From Planococcus soli (GTDB taxonomy: Bacteria; Bacillota; Bacilli; Bacillales_A; Planococcaceae): 64,000 bases of DNA. Of the stretch, positions 52,416 through 61,028 are shown in pieces. The DNA lies in the NCBI RefSeq assembly GCF_016881065.1, contig NZ_WXYN01000022.1, forward strand, positions 186,001 through 250,000. The letters run 5' to 3'. Position 1 is the first letter of the stretch. Each line of letters opens with the position of its first letter. The position numbers and the translations under genes were made by a program. The notes under the pieces are model-generated. The model had not been told where the DNA came from and searched no databases. It worked only from the letters and a program-made list of their open reading frames with translations.

Positions 52416-53648
52416 ATGAAATCCACGAAAACAACTTTTCCTATCACCGAAGTACGTGAGCAATTTCCTGCCTTGGCCAGAATGTATAAAGACAAACCCG
52501 TTGCTTATTTTGATGGTCCTGGTGGTTCGCAAGTCGTCCGTTCTGCGATCGAGGCTATTTCAGCCTATATGGAAAGAGGAGGCGCAAATCTTCACGGGTC
52601 TTTCCCATCAAGCTGGGAAACTGAGGAAATCATCTCGGAGGCAAGGCTTGCAGTGGCCGACTTTCTGAATGTCCAGGCAAAAGAAGTGGCATTCGGCGCC
52701 AACATGACGACCTTGACGATTGCCATAGCCAACGCACTTGGCAAAAACTTTAAAACAGGCGACGAAATTGTCGTCACGGAAATGGATCACCGAGCCAATG
52801 TCGATCCGTGGATCATGATGGCAGAAGACCGGGGATTAACAGTCCGCTGGGTCAAAGTCGATACCGAAACAAAAACACTGGATCTGAGCGATCTGGACAA
52901 ACAGATCAATGACAAGACAAAGATTGTGGCTGTCGGAATGGCTTCCAACGCGATAGGCACAATTGTCGATCTCGAACCGTTCGCCGAACGGGCGAAAAAA
53001 GTCGGTGCGTTGCTGGTAGCAGACGCTGTTCATGCCGCCCCGCATTTGCCGATTGACCGGAACAGGCAGCAAATTGATATTTTATTGTGTTCTGCCTACA
53101 AGTTTTTCGGGCCGCATATCGGGATTGCTGCGATTAAAGAAGAGGTCTTCAAAAAGCTGGAGCCTTATAAGCTGACTACGTCGCCCTCCTATTATCCGGA
53201 CAAACTGGAAACCGGTACACAAAACCATGAAGGCATTGCGGGCATTCTTCCAGCCATTGAGTTTTTTGCAGGATTTGGCGAAGGAAAAACTCGCAGAGAA
53301 CGTATCTTGTCGGGCCTGGAGCAGATTGAAGCACACGAAAACAATTTGGCTCATCGGCTGCGCGAAGGGTTGTCAGCCATTGAAGGCGTGACGGTCACGC
53401 AGGCTGCCGCAAATGTGCCAAAAACGCCGACAGTCGCATTCCAGGTTCAAGGCATTGAACCGGCAGAAATCTGCAAGAGATTGGCAGAAGAACACAGCAT
53501 TTTTGCCGCTGCCGGCCATTTTTATGCTTCTACGCTTGGTGATGTGCTTGGCGTCAACGACAGCGGCGGCTGGGTGCGGGCAGGGCTTGCACCTTACAGC
53601 ACGGAAGAAGAAGTAGAACGTTTGATTGATGCCATAAAGAACCTTTAA
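52416..53648 (+). CDS. Class V aminotransferase, cysteine desulfurase-like
   Basis: A 410-residue PLP enzyme. YFDGPGGSQV starts the fold, MDHRANVDPW is in the substrate region, DAVHAAPHLPIDR holds the cofactor Asp/His, and the PLP Lys is in CSAYKFFGPHIG near residue 229. It resembles the cysteine desulfurase-like subfamily (VC1184 type), not IscS or SufS proper. It may release sulfur from cysteine or act on another amino acid. AAAAGGAGCTGC precedes the ATG. Confidence 0.84.
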   Translation: MKSTKTTFPITEVREQFPALARMYKDKPVAYFDGPGGSQVVRSAIEAISAYMERGGANLHGSFPSSWETEEIISEARLAVADFLNVQAKEVAFGANMTTLTIAIANALGKNFKTGDEIVVTEMDHRANVDPWIMMAEDRGLTVRWVKVDTETKTLDLSDLDKQINDKTKIVAVGMASNAIGTIVDLEPFAERAKKVGALLVADAVHAAPHLPIDRNRQQIDILLCSAYKFFGPHIGIAAIKEEVFKKLEPYKLTTSPSYYPDKLETGTQNHEGIAGILPAIEFFAGFGEGKTRRERILSGLEQIEAHENNLAHRLREGLSAIEGVTVTQAAANVPKTPTVAFQVQGIEPAEICKRLAEEHSIFAAAGHFYASTLGDVLGVNDSGGWVRAGLAPYSTEEEVERLIDAIKNL

Positions 53649-53652
53649 TAAT

Positions 53653-53698
53653 AAAACAGGACAACAGCTGATAAAAAAATCGGCAGTTGTCCTTTTTA
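53653..53698. terminator. Bidirectional terminator, aminotransferase / class D sortase
   Basis: AGGACAACAGCTGAT pairs with ATCGGCAGTTGTCCT (14 of 15 pairs, one G-T) around an A-rich loop; A-tract and T-tract flank it. Confidence 0.85.
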
Positions 53699-54370
53699 TT
53701 TTGAAGCCGTTTCATGAGTTGAAATAAGTTCTGCTTGCACAATGTAACGATCTGGCGCAGTGCCGATAAAATCAAACGGATAACAAGTAGTTAATGTCAG
53801 GGTAGATTGATCTTTTTCAACAATCACGGTTCTGTCATCTTCATGTGTGATCCAAATATCGGTAATCTCATAAACAAAAGTTTCTCCATCGTATTGAACG
53901 AGTAAATCATCTTTTTCTTCGAGATGAGCCAACCCGGTAAAAACCGTATCACGATGTCCGCTTAATACGGTATGGCCATTTTCGCCCGGAATTGTTGTTA
54001 AATCACTGACATATAAGCCTACGCCTTTTTCCAAAGTTTCCTCATCGGCTCCCCAATAAACCGGATACTTTTGGCCGATTTTAGGAATCAGTAAATCTGC
54101 TGTTTTTCCTCCTGCTTCTTGTTGAATGGAGGTAGTCAGCACTGGCAATGGCTTTTCAATAGGAGAGGGAAGTGTTTCTTCTTTTTCGGTTAGTTTAATG
54201 GGGTCATCCTGAATCGCTGCTGCAGGCTGCTTTTCTAGCTCCTGAATTTTTTCCAGTTCTTCAACAGTTAGATTTTGTGCTGAGCTTGCGGCAGTATGCC
54301 ATTCGAATAAGTGGTAAAGCCCAATCGTCAAACCTGAAACAAGTAACAGAACGCCAAGCCACTTTCTCAT
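53696..54370 (-). CDS. Class D sortase
   Basis: A 224-residue sortase. One N-terminal transmembrane helix (residues 4-20) is followed by a long acidic linker, then the catalytic domain with LLIPKIGQKYPVYWG, His in LSGHRDTVF, Cys in TLTTCYPF and Arg in APDRYIV. TLTTCYPF is the class D pattern. In this class LPNTA is a recognised sorting motif, and the gene upstream on the same strand encodes an LPNTA protein 54 bp away. It should covalently anchor that protein to the cell wall. Confidence 0.88.
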   Translation of the reverse strand: MRKWLGVLLLVSGLTIGLYHLFEWHTAASSAQNLTVEELEKIQELEKQPAAAIQDDPIKLTEKEETLPSPIEKPLPVLTTSIQQEAGGKTADLLIPKIGQKYPVYWGADEETLEKGVGLYVSDLTTIPGENGHTVLSGHRDTVFTGLAHLEEKDDLLVQYDGETFVYEITDIWITHEDDRTVIVEKDQSTLTLTTCYPFDFIGTAPDRYIVQAELISTHETASK

Positions 54371-54424
54371 CTGCCTTCACCTCAAAGAGAATCGGCAGGA
54401 AATTCCCTGCCGGCAAGTTTTGTT

Positions 54425-54832
54425 TTATGCGTCTTGTGTTTTGCGGCGGAACAGTAGAAGTGAACCAGCACCAGCAAGCCCTGCACCAAATAGCATCATC
54501 AATGGACCATTTGAAGCAGTATTCGGCAACGCAGCTCCTTCTTCTGTTTCATCTTCAGCAACTGTTTCGTCAGAAGAGTCATCAGCTTCTTGGTTTGCTA
54601 CGTAACTATCGTATTCACTTTGGCTGACTTCGCAAGCCAATCCATCATTATCACGATCTAAATCATGAGGATCATTTTCTGCACTGTAACCATTCTCGTA
54701 CCAGAATGCCATAACTTCTTCATGGCTGGAAAAATCATCACAATTTCTATCGTTTTCCACTGCGCCGACATTCAACGCGGACCCCAATAAAAGAAATGAA
54801 CCAAAAGCAATTCCAACTAATTTTTTCTTCAT
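54425..54832 (-). CDS. Excalibur-domain surface protein with LPNTA sorting signal
   Basis: A 135-residue exported protein. A signal peptide covers about residues 1-24 (GSALNVGA). The Excalibur calcium-binding motif DRDNDGLACE lies near residues 58-67, with a partner Cys in RNCDDF. An acidic stretch follows, then LPNTA at residues 102-106, a hydrophobic segment and FRRKTQDA. It is the probable substrate of the class D sortase encoded next. AGGAGGAATATTTATG gives a strong start. Confidence 0.88.
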   Translation of the reverse strand: MKKKLVGIAFGSFLLLGSALNVGAVENDRNCDDFSSHEEVMAFWYENGYSAENDPHDLDRDNDGLACEVSQSEYDSYVANQEADDSSDETVAEDETEEGAALPNTASNGPLMMLFGAGLAGAGSLLLFRRKTQDA

Positions 54833-55124
54833 AAATATTCCTCCTCTTCCAATAAATTATGTAACACATTTCCATTTTAACTTTAGTTTACTTAATTTTC
54901 AAATAATTTTTTAATAATTTTATCAAATATTAGATAAAAAGGTAATATGACTTATGGAAAATACCGGATAATAATAGTGAATCTGCTTTTTAAAGGTAAT
55001 TGTTAGACTGGCAGAATAATCGACTTTTTTCCTTTTGCATCAGTTGATGGTATACTGGTAGGAACTTGTTCCGTCAACGGAGAGCATTATGCCATTTCCC
55101 GCAAAGGGAGATGAATAAAGGAGA

Positions 55125-55580
55125 ATGAATTTTTTGAAACAACCGAATAAAGATGTCACTAACTTACCACCGAATTACGACGAATTGAAAAAAGCGGCGA
55201 ACCGGACAGCAAATTGGAAAGAGCGTTTGGCTGCGGTTGAAGAGCTTGGCAAGTGGAAGAGCGAACCAACAATCGATATTTTGACCCATCGCATGAACCA
55301 TGACCCTGTTTATCAGGTTCAGGAAGCGGCTTATGCGAAACTTAAGGACTTTGGCGAAAACGTCCATATGCCGGAACGGAAGAAATTTGATCTAATTAAA
55401 GATACTTCCAAAGTGCTGGTCCGCATCAAAAAGAGTTTGCCTAAAGATCACACTTATGAAGAATTCAAAGAAAAGCTGCAAAAAATGCGCGTGGATATTT
55501 ACGATACGTACAAAGGCGACAAAGGCGAAGACTTCGAAAAATGGCTGGAAGACCAGTGGAAATCAGCTCCGTCTAAATAA
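55125..55580 (+). CDS. HEAT-repeat-type cytoplasmic protein
   Basis: A 151-residue, charge-rich, helical protein. The segment ANWKERLAAVEELGKWKSEPTIDILTHR has the HEAT/PBS-lyase-like helical repeat pattern near residues 28-55, followed by a second helical unit. Similar small conserved proteins in bacilli have no known function; a binding role is likely. The AAGGAG motif sits only one base before ATG 55125, so TTG 55134 is a serious alternative start. Confidence 0.7.
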   Translation: MNFLKQPNKDVTNLPPNYDELKKAANRTANWKERLAAVEELGKWKSEPTIDILTHRMNHDPVYQVQEAAYAKLKDFGENVHMPERKKFDLIKDTSKVLVRIKKSLPKDHTYEEFKEKLQKMRVDIYDTYKGDKGEDFEKWLEDQWKSAPSK

Positions 55581-55587
55581 GGCCAAT

Positions 55588-55620
55588 AAAAAACGGATGC
55601 CACTGTGGCATCCGTTTTTT
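55588..55620. terminator. Bidirectional terminator, HEAT protein / bioY
   Basis: AAAAAACGGATGCCA and TGGCATCCGTTTTTT form a perfect 15-bp stem around CTG. Confidence 0.9.
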
Positions 55621-56202
55621 CTATAGGTATTTTTGAATAATGGGGCGTAAACGATAGCCGAACAAACCGGCGAGCACAGCCAGGATCAAATCTTTTGGAA
55701 GCGGGACAGCCATCCATGCCCAAGCCATCTGGTACGTGAAGCCTTCGGGTGCCGCAAACCATAGCTTATAGGCCGCATACATCCAGTTGGTGCCAATAAA
55801 GTAATTGACGGCAGTTCCGGCTAGAGCTGCAGCGATGAAGCCCTTTTTGCTAGGCCATTTTTTAACGATCAATCCGGCAGTATACGCGATAAAGATAAAA
55901 GAGATAATAAATCCGAATGTCGGGCTGAGGATGGTATCCACCCCTCCGGAAAATCCTGCGAAGACTGGAACACCGGCAAGGCCAATGAATGCATAAACAA
56001 TCATGGACACGGCGCCCATCCGGCTGCCAAGGAGAAGGCCTGCTAAAATTGCGAAGAACGTTTGCAAGGTAATCGGCACACCGCCGATAACCAAAAATGA
56101 AGAAACATTTGCACCAATGGCCATCAAGGCAGAGAACATGGCAATATGTACTAATTGCAGCGTGCGGGAGTGATTGGTCGATCTGGTAGTGGTTGTTGTC
56201 AT
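55621..56202 (-). CDS. bioY: BioY biotin transporter substrate-binding component
   Basis: A 193-residue membrane protein with about six helices. FFAILAGLLLGSRMGAVSMIVYAFIGLAGVPVF is the BioY signature, quoted here in part only as LAGLLLGSRMGA near residue 50. It is the S-component of an ECF-type biotin importer; its EcfAA'T partners are not in the window. The promoter overlaps a BirA-type operator, so biotin-BirA should repress it. GGAGG precedes the ATG. Confidence 0.9.
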   Translation of the reverse strand: MTTTTTRSTNHSRTLQLVHIAMFSALMAIGANVSSFLVIGGVPITLQTFFAILAGLLLGSRMGAVSMIVYAFIGLAGVPVFAGFSGGVDTILSPTFGFIISFIFIAYTAGLIVKKWPSKKGFIAAALAGTAVNYFIGTNWMYAAYKLWFAAPEGFTYQMAWAWMAVPLPKDLILAVLAGLFGYRLRPIIQKYL

Positions 56203-56233
56203 ACTGGATCCTCCTGATTTTCAATATAAATTG

Positions 56234-56262
56234 AGTATACGTAGAGAAAATATTTAAGTCAA
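56234..56262 (-). promoter_or_regulatory. bioY promoter
   Basis: On the minus strand TTGACT (56257-56262) and TATACT (56234-56239) are 17 bp apart. Confidence 0.7.
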
Positions 56263-56285
56263 CTTATTTTTAAAAATGGTTAACA
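56255..56285 (-). promoter_or_regulatory. BirA operator upstream of bioY
   Basis: On the minus strand TGTTAACC and GTTGACTTA are imperfect inverted half-sites separated by 14 AT-rich bases, matching the known BirA box layout. The site covers the -35 box. Confidence 0.65.
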
Positions 56286-56316
56286 CAAATTGAGGAGTCA
56301 TAAAATTTCCACATAG

Positions 56317-56347
56317 AAAAAGCTAGCCCGAGAAAGGCTAGCTTTTT
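56317..56347. terminator. Terminator of pgi
   Basis: AAAAAGCTAGCC and GGCTAGCTTTTT form a perfect 12-bp stem. It acts on the minus-strand pgi gene. Confidence 0.85.
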
Positions 56348-56354
56348 CTGTATT

Positions 56355-57632
56355 TTAAAATCCAGGTTTATTCAACAGTTTGAAGATGTTGTTCTTGTAA
56401 TCTTCGACGCCTGGCTGATCGAACGGATTGATGTCGAGCAGGTAGGCACTGTAGGCACAGGCAAGCATGTAGAAATACAGTAAATGGCCCATATTGTATT
56501 CGTCGATTTTCGGAATCGTCAGGCTAAGTTGAGGGACACCGCCGTCCAAATGGGCACTGGATGTTCCTTTATAAGCTACATGGTTAAATTCCTGCAACGA
56601 AAGTCCAGCCATGTAATTCAATTCGTCGCCATCGTTTTCAGCTTCAAAAATCGTCAAATCTTCATTCGCTTCTTGGACCAGCAGGAAGGTTTCAAACAAG
56701 TTGCGTTTGCCGTCTTGAATATATTGCCCCATTGAATGGAGGTCAGTCGTGAAGGAAACAGAAGCAGGGAAGATCCCTTTGCCGTCTTTGCCTTCGCTTT
56801 CGCCGAACAGTTGCTTCCACCATTCCTGAACGAATGACAGCTTCGGTTCAAATGTCGCCATCACTTCTGTTGTGTAGCCTTCCACATAAAGCTGATGGCG
56901 GACAGCCGCGTATTGCAGCGCTGGATTTTCATCCGCATCGGTGTTGTTGTAAAGCTCTTCCGCATTCAAAGCTCCTGCAATCAAGTCGCGGATAGAGTAG
57001 CCGGCAGCTGCAATTGGCACAAGTCCAACAGCAGTGAAGACAGAATAGCGTCCGCCAACATCTTCAGGGACGACAAAGCGCTGGTAGCCATTGGCTTCAG
57101 CAAGTGTCAGCAAGGCTCCTTTTTCAGCATCCGTTGTGACGATGATTCGTTCTGCAGCTTCCTGGCCGTAGCGCTTCTCCATATAGTCTTTCAGGAAGCG
57201 GAAAGCGATGGCTGGCTCTGTCGTTTTCCCGGATTTGGAAATGACGTTGACCATGACACGCTTGCCGTCAAGATGGGCAAGGAGCTGCTTCAAGTATTCG
57301 CCGCTGACCTGATGGCCTGCAAAAACAACTTCAAGCCCAGATTCTTTGCTGAAGTATGAGTCTAATGCCGATAGTACCGCTTTAGAACCGAGGTACGATC
57401 CACCGATGCCGATAACGACCAAAACATCCGCGGTATCACGGATTTGTGCTGCCGTTTTTTCGACTTTCTTTAAAAACTCCTCATCAAGTTTGCTTGGCCA
57501 ATCCAACCAGCCAAGAAAGTCTGAGCCTTTTCCTTTTTTGCTGTATAGATTATCATGAATTTCTTTTAATTGTGCTCTTTTTTCAAGTGTTAGCACCGCA
57601 CCAATTGATTCTGAAAATGTAATTTTAACCAT
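56355..57632 (-). CDS. pgi: Glucose-6-phosphate isomerase
   Basis: A 425-residue phosphoglucose isomerase, shorter bacilli type. The sugar-phosphate site is VVIGIGGSYLGSKA near residue 80, NVISKSGKTTEPAIAF near residue 138, and the catalytic Glu/Lys residues lie in LYVEGYTTEVMA-like and GVEDYKNN segments. It interconverts glucose 6-phosphate and fructose 6-phosphate, so it would accept the PgmB product from the GH65 pathway. I choose ATG 57632 behind GGAGGGTGAAT; an upstream in-frame ATG at 57668 is a poor start. Confidence 0.95.
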   Translation of the reverse strand: MVKITFSESIGAVLTLEKRAQLKEIHDNLYSKKGKGSDFLGWLDWPSKLDEEFLKKVEKTAAQIRDTADVLVVIGIGGSYLGSKAVLSALDSYFSKESGLEVVFAGHQVSGEYLKQLLAHLDGKRVMVNVISKSGKTTEPAIAFRFLKDYMEKRYGQEAAERIIVTTDAEKGALLTLAEANGYQRFVVPEDVGGRYSVFTAVGLVPIAAAGYSIRDLIAGALNAEELYNNTDADENPALQYAAVRHQLYVEGYTTEVMATFEPKLSFVQEWWKQLFGESEGKDGKGIFPASVSFTTDLHSMGQYIQDGKRNLFETFLLVQEANEDLTIFEAENDGDELNYMAGLSLQEFNHVAYKGTSSAHLDGGVPQLSLTIPKIDEYNMGHLLYFYMLACAYSAYLLDINPFDQPGVEDYKNNIFKLLNKPGF

Positions 57633-57752
57633 ATTCACCCTCCTGTCTTTTGTTAACCAGTTTACCATATTAAAACAGGCAATTGCGGATGTTTTGCAGA
57701 GGAAATTATTCCCGGATTTTTCAACGCTATTCAGCGAAAGAACTGTTATCCT

Positions 57753-57781
57753 TTCAACTTCTGTCTGTTTATTGGTAAAAT
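57753..57781 (+). promoter_or_regulatory. Candidate promoter of the penicillin-binding protein gene
   Basis: TTCAAC (57753-57758) and TAAAAT (57776-57781) are 17 bp apart, about 25 bp upstream of the ATG. Confidence 0.45.
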
Positions 57782-57806
57782 AAAGAAAACAATTGGGGGT
57801 TATGGT

Positions 57807-59828
57807 ATGGCTAAAAAATTAACGATCGCTCTGGCATTGGCTTTTCTGGTATTGCTGGCGGGCTGCCAGCAACAGGCATCACCTGAAGAGCGGCTGCAGG
57901 CGTACATAGAACAGTGGAACAATGGAGAGTTTTCAGAGATGTACAGCGCTTATTTAAACCAAGGCACAAAAGAAGCTTATGCACCGGAAGACTTTGTTGA
58001 ACGGCAACAAAAACTCTATGAGGACTTGGCGATTGAAAATGTCGAAGTGACTTATACGGAGCCTGCGGAAGATGCGGAATGGGATACTGAAAATCCGGCA
58101 GACTTCCCGGTACAGGTAAAGATGGACACGATGGCCGGACCGGTCGAGTTTGAAAAAACCATGACACTGCTGTTTGAAACGCAGGAAGAGACGGAAGATT
58201 GGTTTGTTGAATGGGACCCTTCTTTTATTTTCGAACAGCTCGAAACGGGTGACGAAGTCCGCGTCTCAGCAACTGATGCAGAACGCGGTGAAATTCTGGA
58301 CCGCAACGAACAGCCGATCGCCATTAACGGAACGGGCTATAATATCGGCGTTGTTCCTGAAAACTTTACCGATGAATCGGCCAAAGAAGAACTTGCGGAA
58401 ATCCTGGGAATTTCAGTTGCCGCAATCGATGAAAAAATGGGGCAAAGCTGGGTTCAGGAAGACCAGTTTGTACCTATTTCCAAGGCAGCTAAGAATGATG
58501 CGGAGTTACTGGAAAAAGTAGAAGCGGTTCCAGGTGCGACTTATCAGGAAACAGCGATGCGCGAGTATCCATACGGAGAAGCATTGGGCCATTTGAGCGG
58601 CTATATCGGACCAATCACTGCTGAAAAACTGGAAGAACTCCAGGATCAGGGCTATACTTCAACCGATTCAATCGGCAGAAGAGGACTTGAGCAAGCACTT
58701 GAAGACCGTCTTCATGGCAAGAAAGGCATGAAAATTCTTATTAAAAAACAAGGCGACAACGGGGAAGAACTGACCATTGCTGAAACCCCTGCTGAAAATG
58801 GAGAAACGATCGTTCTGACCATTGACGCAGAACTGCAGAAATCAACTTTTGATTCGATGGAAGGTGAAGCGGGTACCAGTGCCGCAGTTGATCCCGAAAC
58901 CGGTGAAACCCTGGCATTGGTCAGTTCGCCGGCTTATGACCCGAACGAATACATGCTCGGCATCAGCGAGAGCCGTTTCAAGGAATTGAGCAAAGATCCG
59001 TTAAATCCTTTATTCAACCGCTTTGGTGCTGCTTATGCACCGGGTTCTACCATTAAGCCAGTGACTGCGGCAATCGGCATGGAAGCGGGGACGCTTGAAC
59101 CTGCCGAAGGCTTGCAGATTGACGGTGCGACATGGCAAAAAGACGGTTCATGGGGAGATTACCGGGTCACCCGCCTGCATCCGGAAGCACCGAATCCGAT
59201 TGATCTGAACAAAGCGTTGGTGTACTCGGATAATATCTATTTTGCCCGCCAAGCGCTCCAAATGGGCAATGAAGCTTTAGTCTCCGGGTTACAGAGCTAC
59301 GGCTTCGGAGAAGAAATTCCATTTGCTTTGGAGCTTCAGTCTTCGCAGATCTCAAATGAAGGGACTATCGGGTCTGAAGGCCAGCTTGCCGATACTTCCT
59401 TTGGCCAAGGCCAGATGCTGACCAATATCCTTCACTTGGCTTCCATGTACGAGCCGTTCCTGACGGATGGCATCATGTACAAGCCGCTGCTGTTTATGGA
59501 TGAGGAAAAAAGCCAGGTTTGGAAAGAAGGATTGTTGAGCGCAGAAAGTGCAGAAACTCTTCGCAGCGGCATGCGCAATGTTGTGGTGGATGGCTATGCC
59601 CAGTCTGCTAATAGCACATCCGTGAAAATTGCCGGGAAAACTGGCACAGCGGAATTGAAAGGCGCTATTGGAGAAGAAGGTCAGGAAAATGGCTTTTTTG
59701 TCGCCTATGATTCTGAAAGCCCGGATTTCATCCTGGCGATGATGATCGAATCGATTGAAGACAACGACGGCAGTGATTATGTCGCTGGATTCGCCGCTAA
59801 AGTATTTGAAGAATATAAAGCTGAATAA
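57807..59828 (+). CDS. pbpC: Class B penicillin-binding protein with MecA-like N-terminal domain
   Basis: A 673-residue lipobox-containing protein (LAGC, Cys20). An NTF2-like MecA N-terminal domain spans about residues 25-145, a PBP dimer domain about 155-330, and the transpeptidase domain follows. The active site has Ser414 in GSTIKP, SDN at 474-476 and KTGT at 611-614. It cross-links peptidoglycan outside the membrane. The architecture matches B. subtilis PBP3 (PbpC) and staphylococcal PBP2a, whose variants can give low beta-lactam affinity; resistance here is not shown. A terminator follows. Confidence 0.9.
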   Translation: MAKKLTIALALAFLVLLAGCQQQASPEERLQAYIEQWNNGEFSEMYSAYLNQGTKEAYAPEDFVERQQKLYEDLAIENVEVTYTEPAEDAEWDTENPADFPVQVKMDTMAGPVEFEKTMTLLFETQEETEDWFVEWDPSFIFEQLETGDEVRVSATDAERGEILDRNEQPIAINGTGYNIGVVPENFTDESAKEELAEILGISVAAIDEKMGQSWVQEDQFVPISKAAKNDAELLEKVEAVPGATYQETAMREYPYGEALGHLSGYIGPITAEKLEELQDQGYTSTDSIGRRGLEQALEDRLHGKKGMKILIKKQGDNGEELTIAETPAENGETIVLTIDAELQKSTFDSMEGEAGTSAAVDPETGETLALVSSPAYDPNEYMLGISESRFKELSKDPLNPLFNRFGAAYAPGSTIKPVTAAIGMEAGTLEPAEGLQIDGATWQKDGSWGDYRVTRLHPEAPNPIDLNKALVYSDNIYFARQALQMGNEALVSGLQSYGFGEEIPFALELQSSQISNEGTIGSEGQLADTSFGQGQMLTNILHLASMYEPFLTDGIMYKPLLFMDEEKSQVWKEGLLSAESAETLRSGMRNVVVDGYAQSANSTSVKIAGKTGTAELKGAIGEEGQENGFFVAYDSESPDFILAMMIESIEDNDGSDYVAGFAAKVFEEYKAE

Positions 59829-59835
59829 TAGAAGC

Positions 59836-59876
59836 AAACAGCCGTCGGCAAGCACTCTTTGCCGGCGGCTGTTTTA
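59836..59876 (+). terminator. Terminator of the pbpC-like gene
   Basis: AAACAGCCGTCGGCAAA-type left arm pairs with TTTGCCGGCGGCTGTTTT (one G-T/mismatch) around a short loop. Confidence 0.82.
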
Positions 59877-59993
59877 TCGTATAGTTATCGATTAAATACT
59901 GATGTGGATAGCAGGATTTTCCATAGAAATATTGAATAGAAAGAAGAGTGAATTGTTGCGGGAAGTTGGAGAGAAATCGATAGGGGGGATTGG

Positions 59994-60953
59994 ATGGAAT
60001 TCAAGAACTTAGGAGGAACAGGGCTCAAGATATCAAATATAAGTTTGGGGACAATGGCTTTTGGACGCTGGATTGACGAAAAGGCCTCCCATGAAATTAT
60101 GGATGTAGCCTTGGAGCAAGGAATTAACCTGATTGATACAGCGAATTTTTATGGCAAGGGGCAGGACGAGGCTTTCAAATATGGTACGGGGGAATGCGAA
60201 GAAATCGTCGGCAGGTATTTGAAAGGAAAACGGAATACAGTGTTATTAGCAACCAAAGTGGGCTTGCCGATGGGCGAAGGGCAAAACGACAAAGGCTTAT
60301 CCAGACACCATATCATGCAGCAGGCAGAAGAATCTTTGCGGCGGCTGCAGACCGATTGGATCGACCTTTACCAGGTACACCGTTTTGACGATAGCACGCC
60401 ATTGGAAGAAACCTTATCCGCTTTAACAGATTTAGTAAGACAGGGCAAGGTCCGCTATATTGGCTGTTCGAATTATGCAGCGTGGCAAATGGCAAAAGCC
60501 CGTGGAATCAGCGACTTAAAGGGATTGGAACATTTTGCATCGAGCCAATCGCAGTATAATTTATTATCCCGTGAATTGGAACGTGAAGTCATGCCGTATT
60601 GCGCATCTGAAAAAATGGGATTGCTGGTTTACAGTCCAATGGCTAGAGGTATGCTTTCAGGAAAGTACAAGTCAAAAGGCGACATGCCAAAAGACAGCCG
60701 CGCGGCTAAAGGGGAAGAGCTCATTCAGCGTTACTTTACTGATGCCAATTTTAGAAAGGTTGAAGCCTATAAGGGATTGTTGGGCGACCAAGGCTATGAA
60801 CTCTCCCAGTTTGCTTTGGCGTAGACCCTTAATCAACCCGCAGTTACTTCTGCAATCGTAGGGGCCAGCAAACCTCACCATGTGCTGGATGCTGCAGAAA
60901 TCAGCGGCTGGAAATGGACAGAAGGTTTGAAAACACAAGTATCAAACATTTGA
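59994..60953 (+). pseudogene. Aldo/keto reductase interrupted by an in-frame TAG
   Basis: The reading frame runs from ATG 59994 with a GGGGG ribosome site to a TAG at 60822-60824, giving 276 residues ending ELSQFALA. The same frame continues without further stops for 42 codons to TGA 60951 and reads as the normal family C-terminus (TLNQPAVTSAIVGASKP). Aldo/keto reductases have ALAW at this point, so TGG (Trp) has become TAG. Otherwise the protein is intact: Asp/Tyr in LIDTANFYG, Lys in LLATKVG, His in YQVHRF. Lacking the cofactor-binding C-terminal segment, the truncated product is probably inactive. A sequencing error is possible. Confidence 0.88.
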
Positions 60954-60965
60954 TGAATAGTGATA

Positions 60966-60975
60966 AAAGCGCTTT
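60966..60975. promoter_or_regulatory. Candidate LacI/cre-type palindrome before the GH13 gene
   Basis: AAAGCGCTTT is a perfect palindrome resembling the one at 1553-1562 and about 11 of 14 bases of the cre consensus around it. It lies 54 bp before the glucosidase start. Confidence 0.4.
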
Positions 60976-61028
60976 AGAAAGCCTATATGCCAATAGTTAT
61001 TTACAGTGCAGGGAAGAGGGAGTTCACT

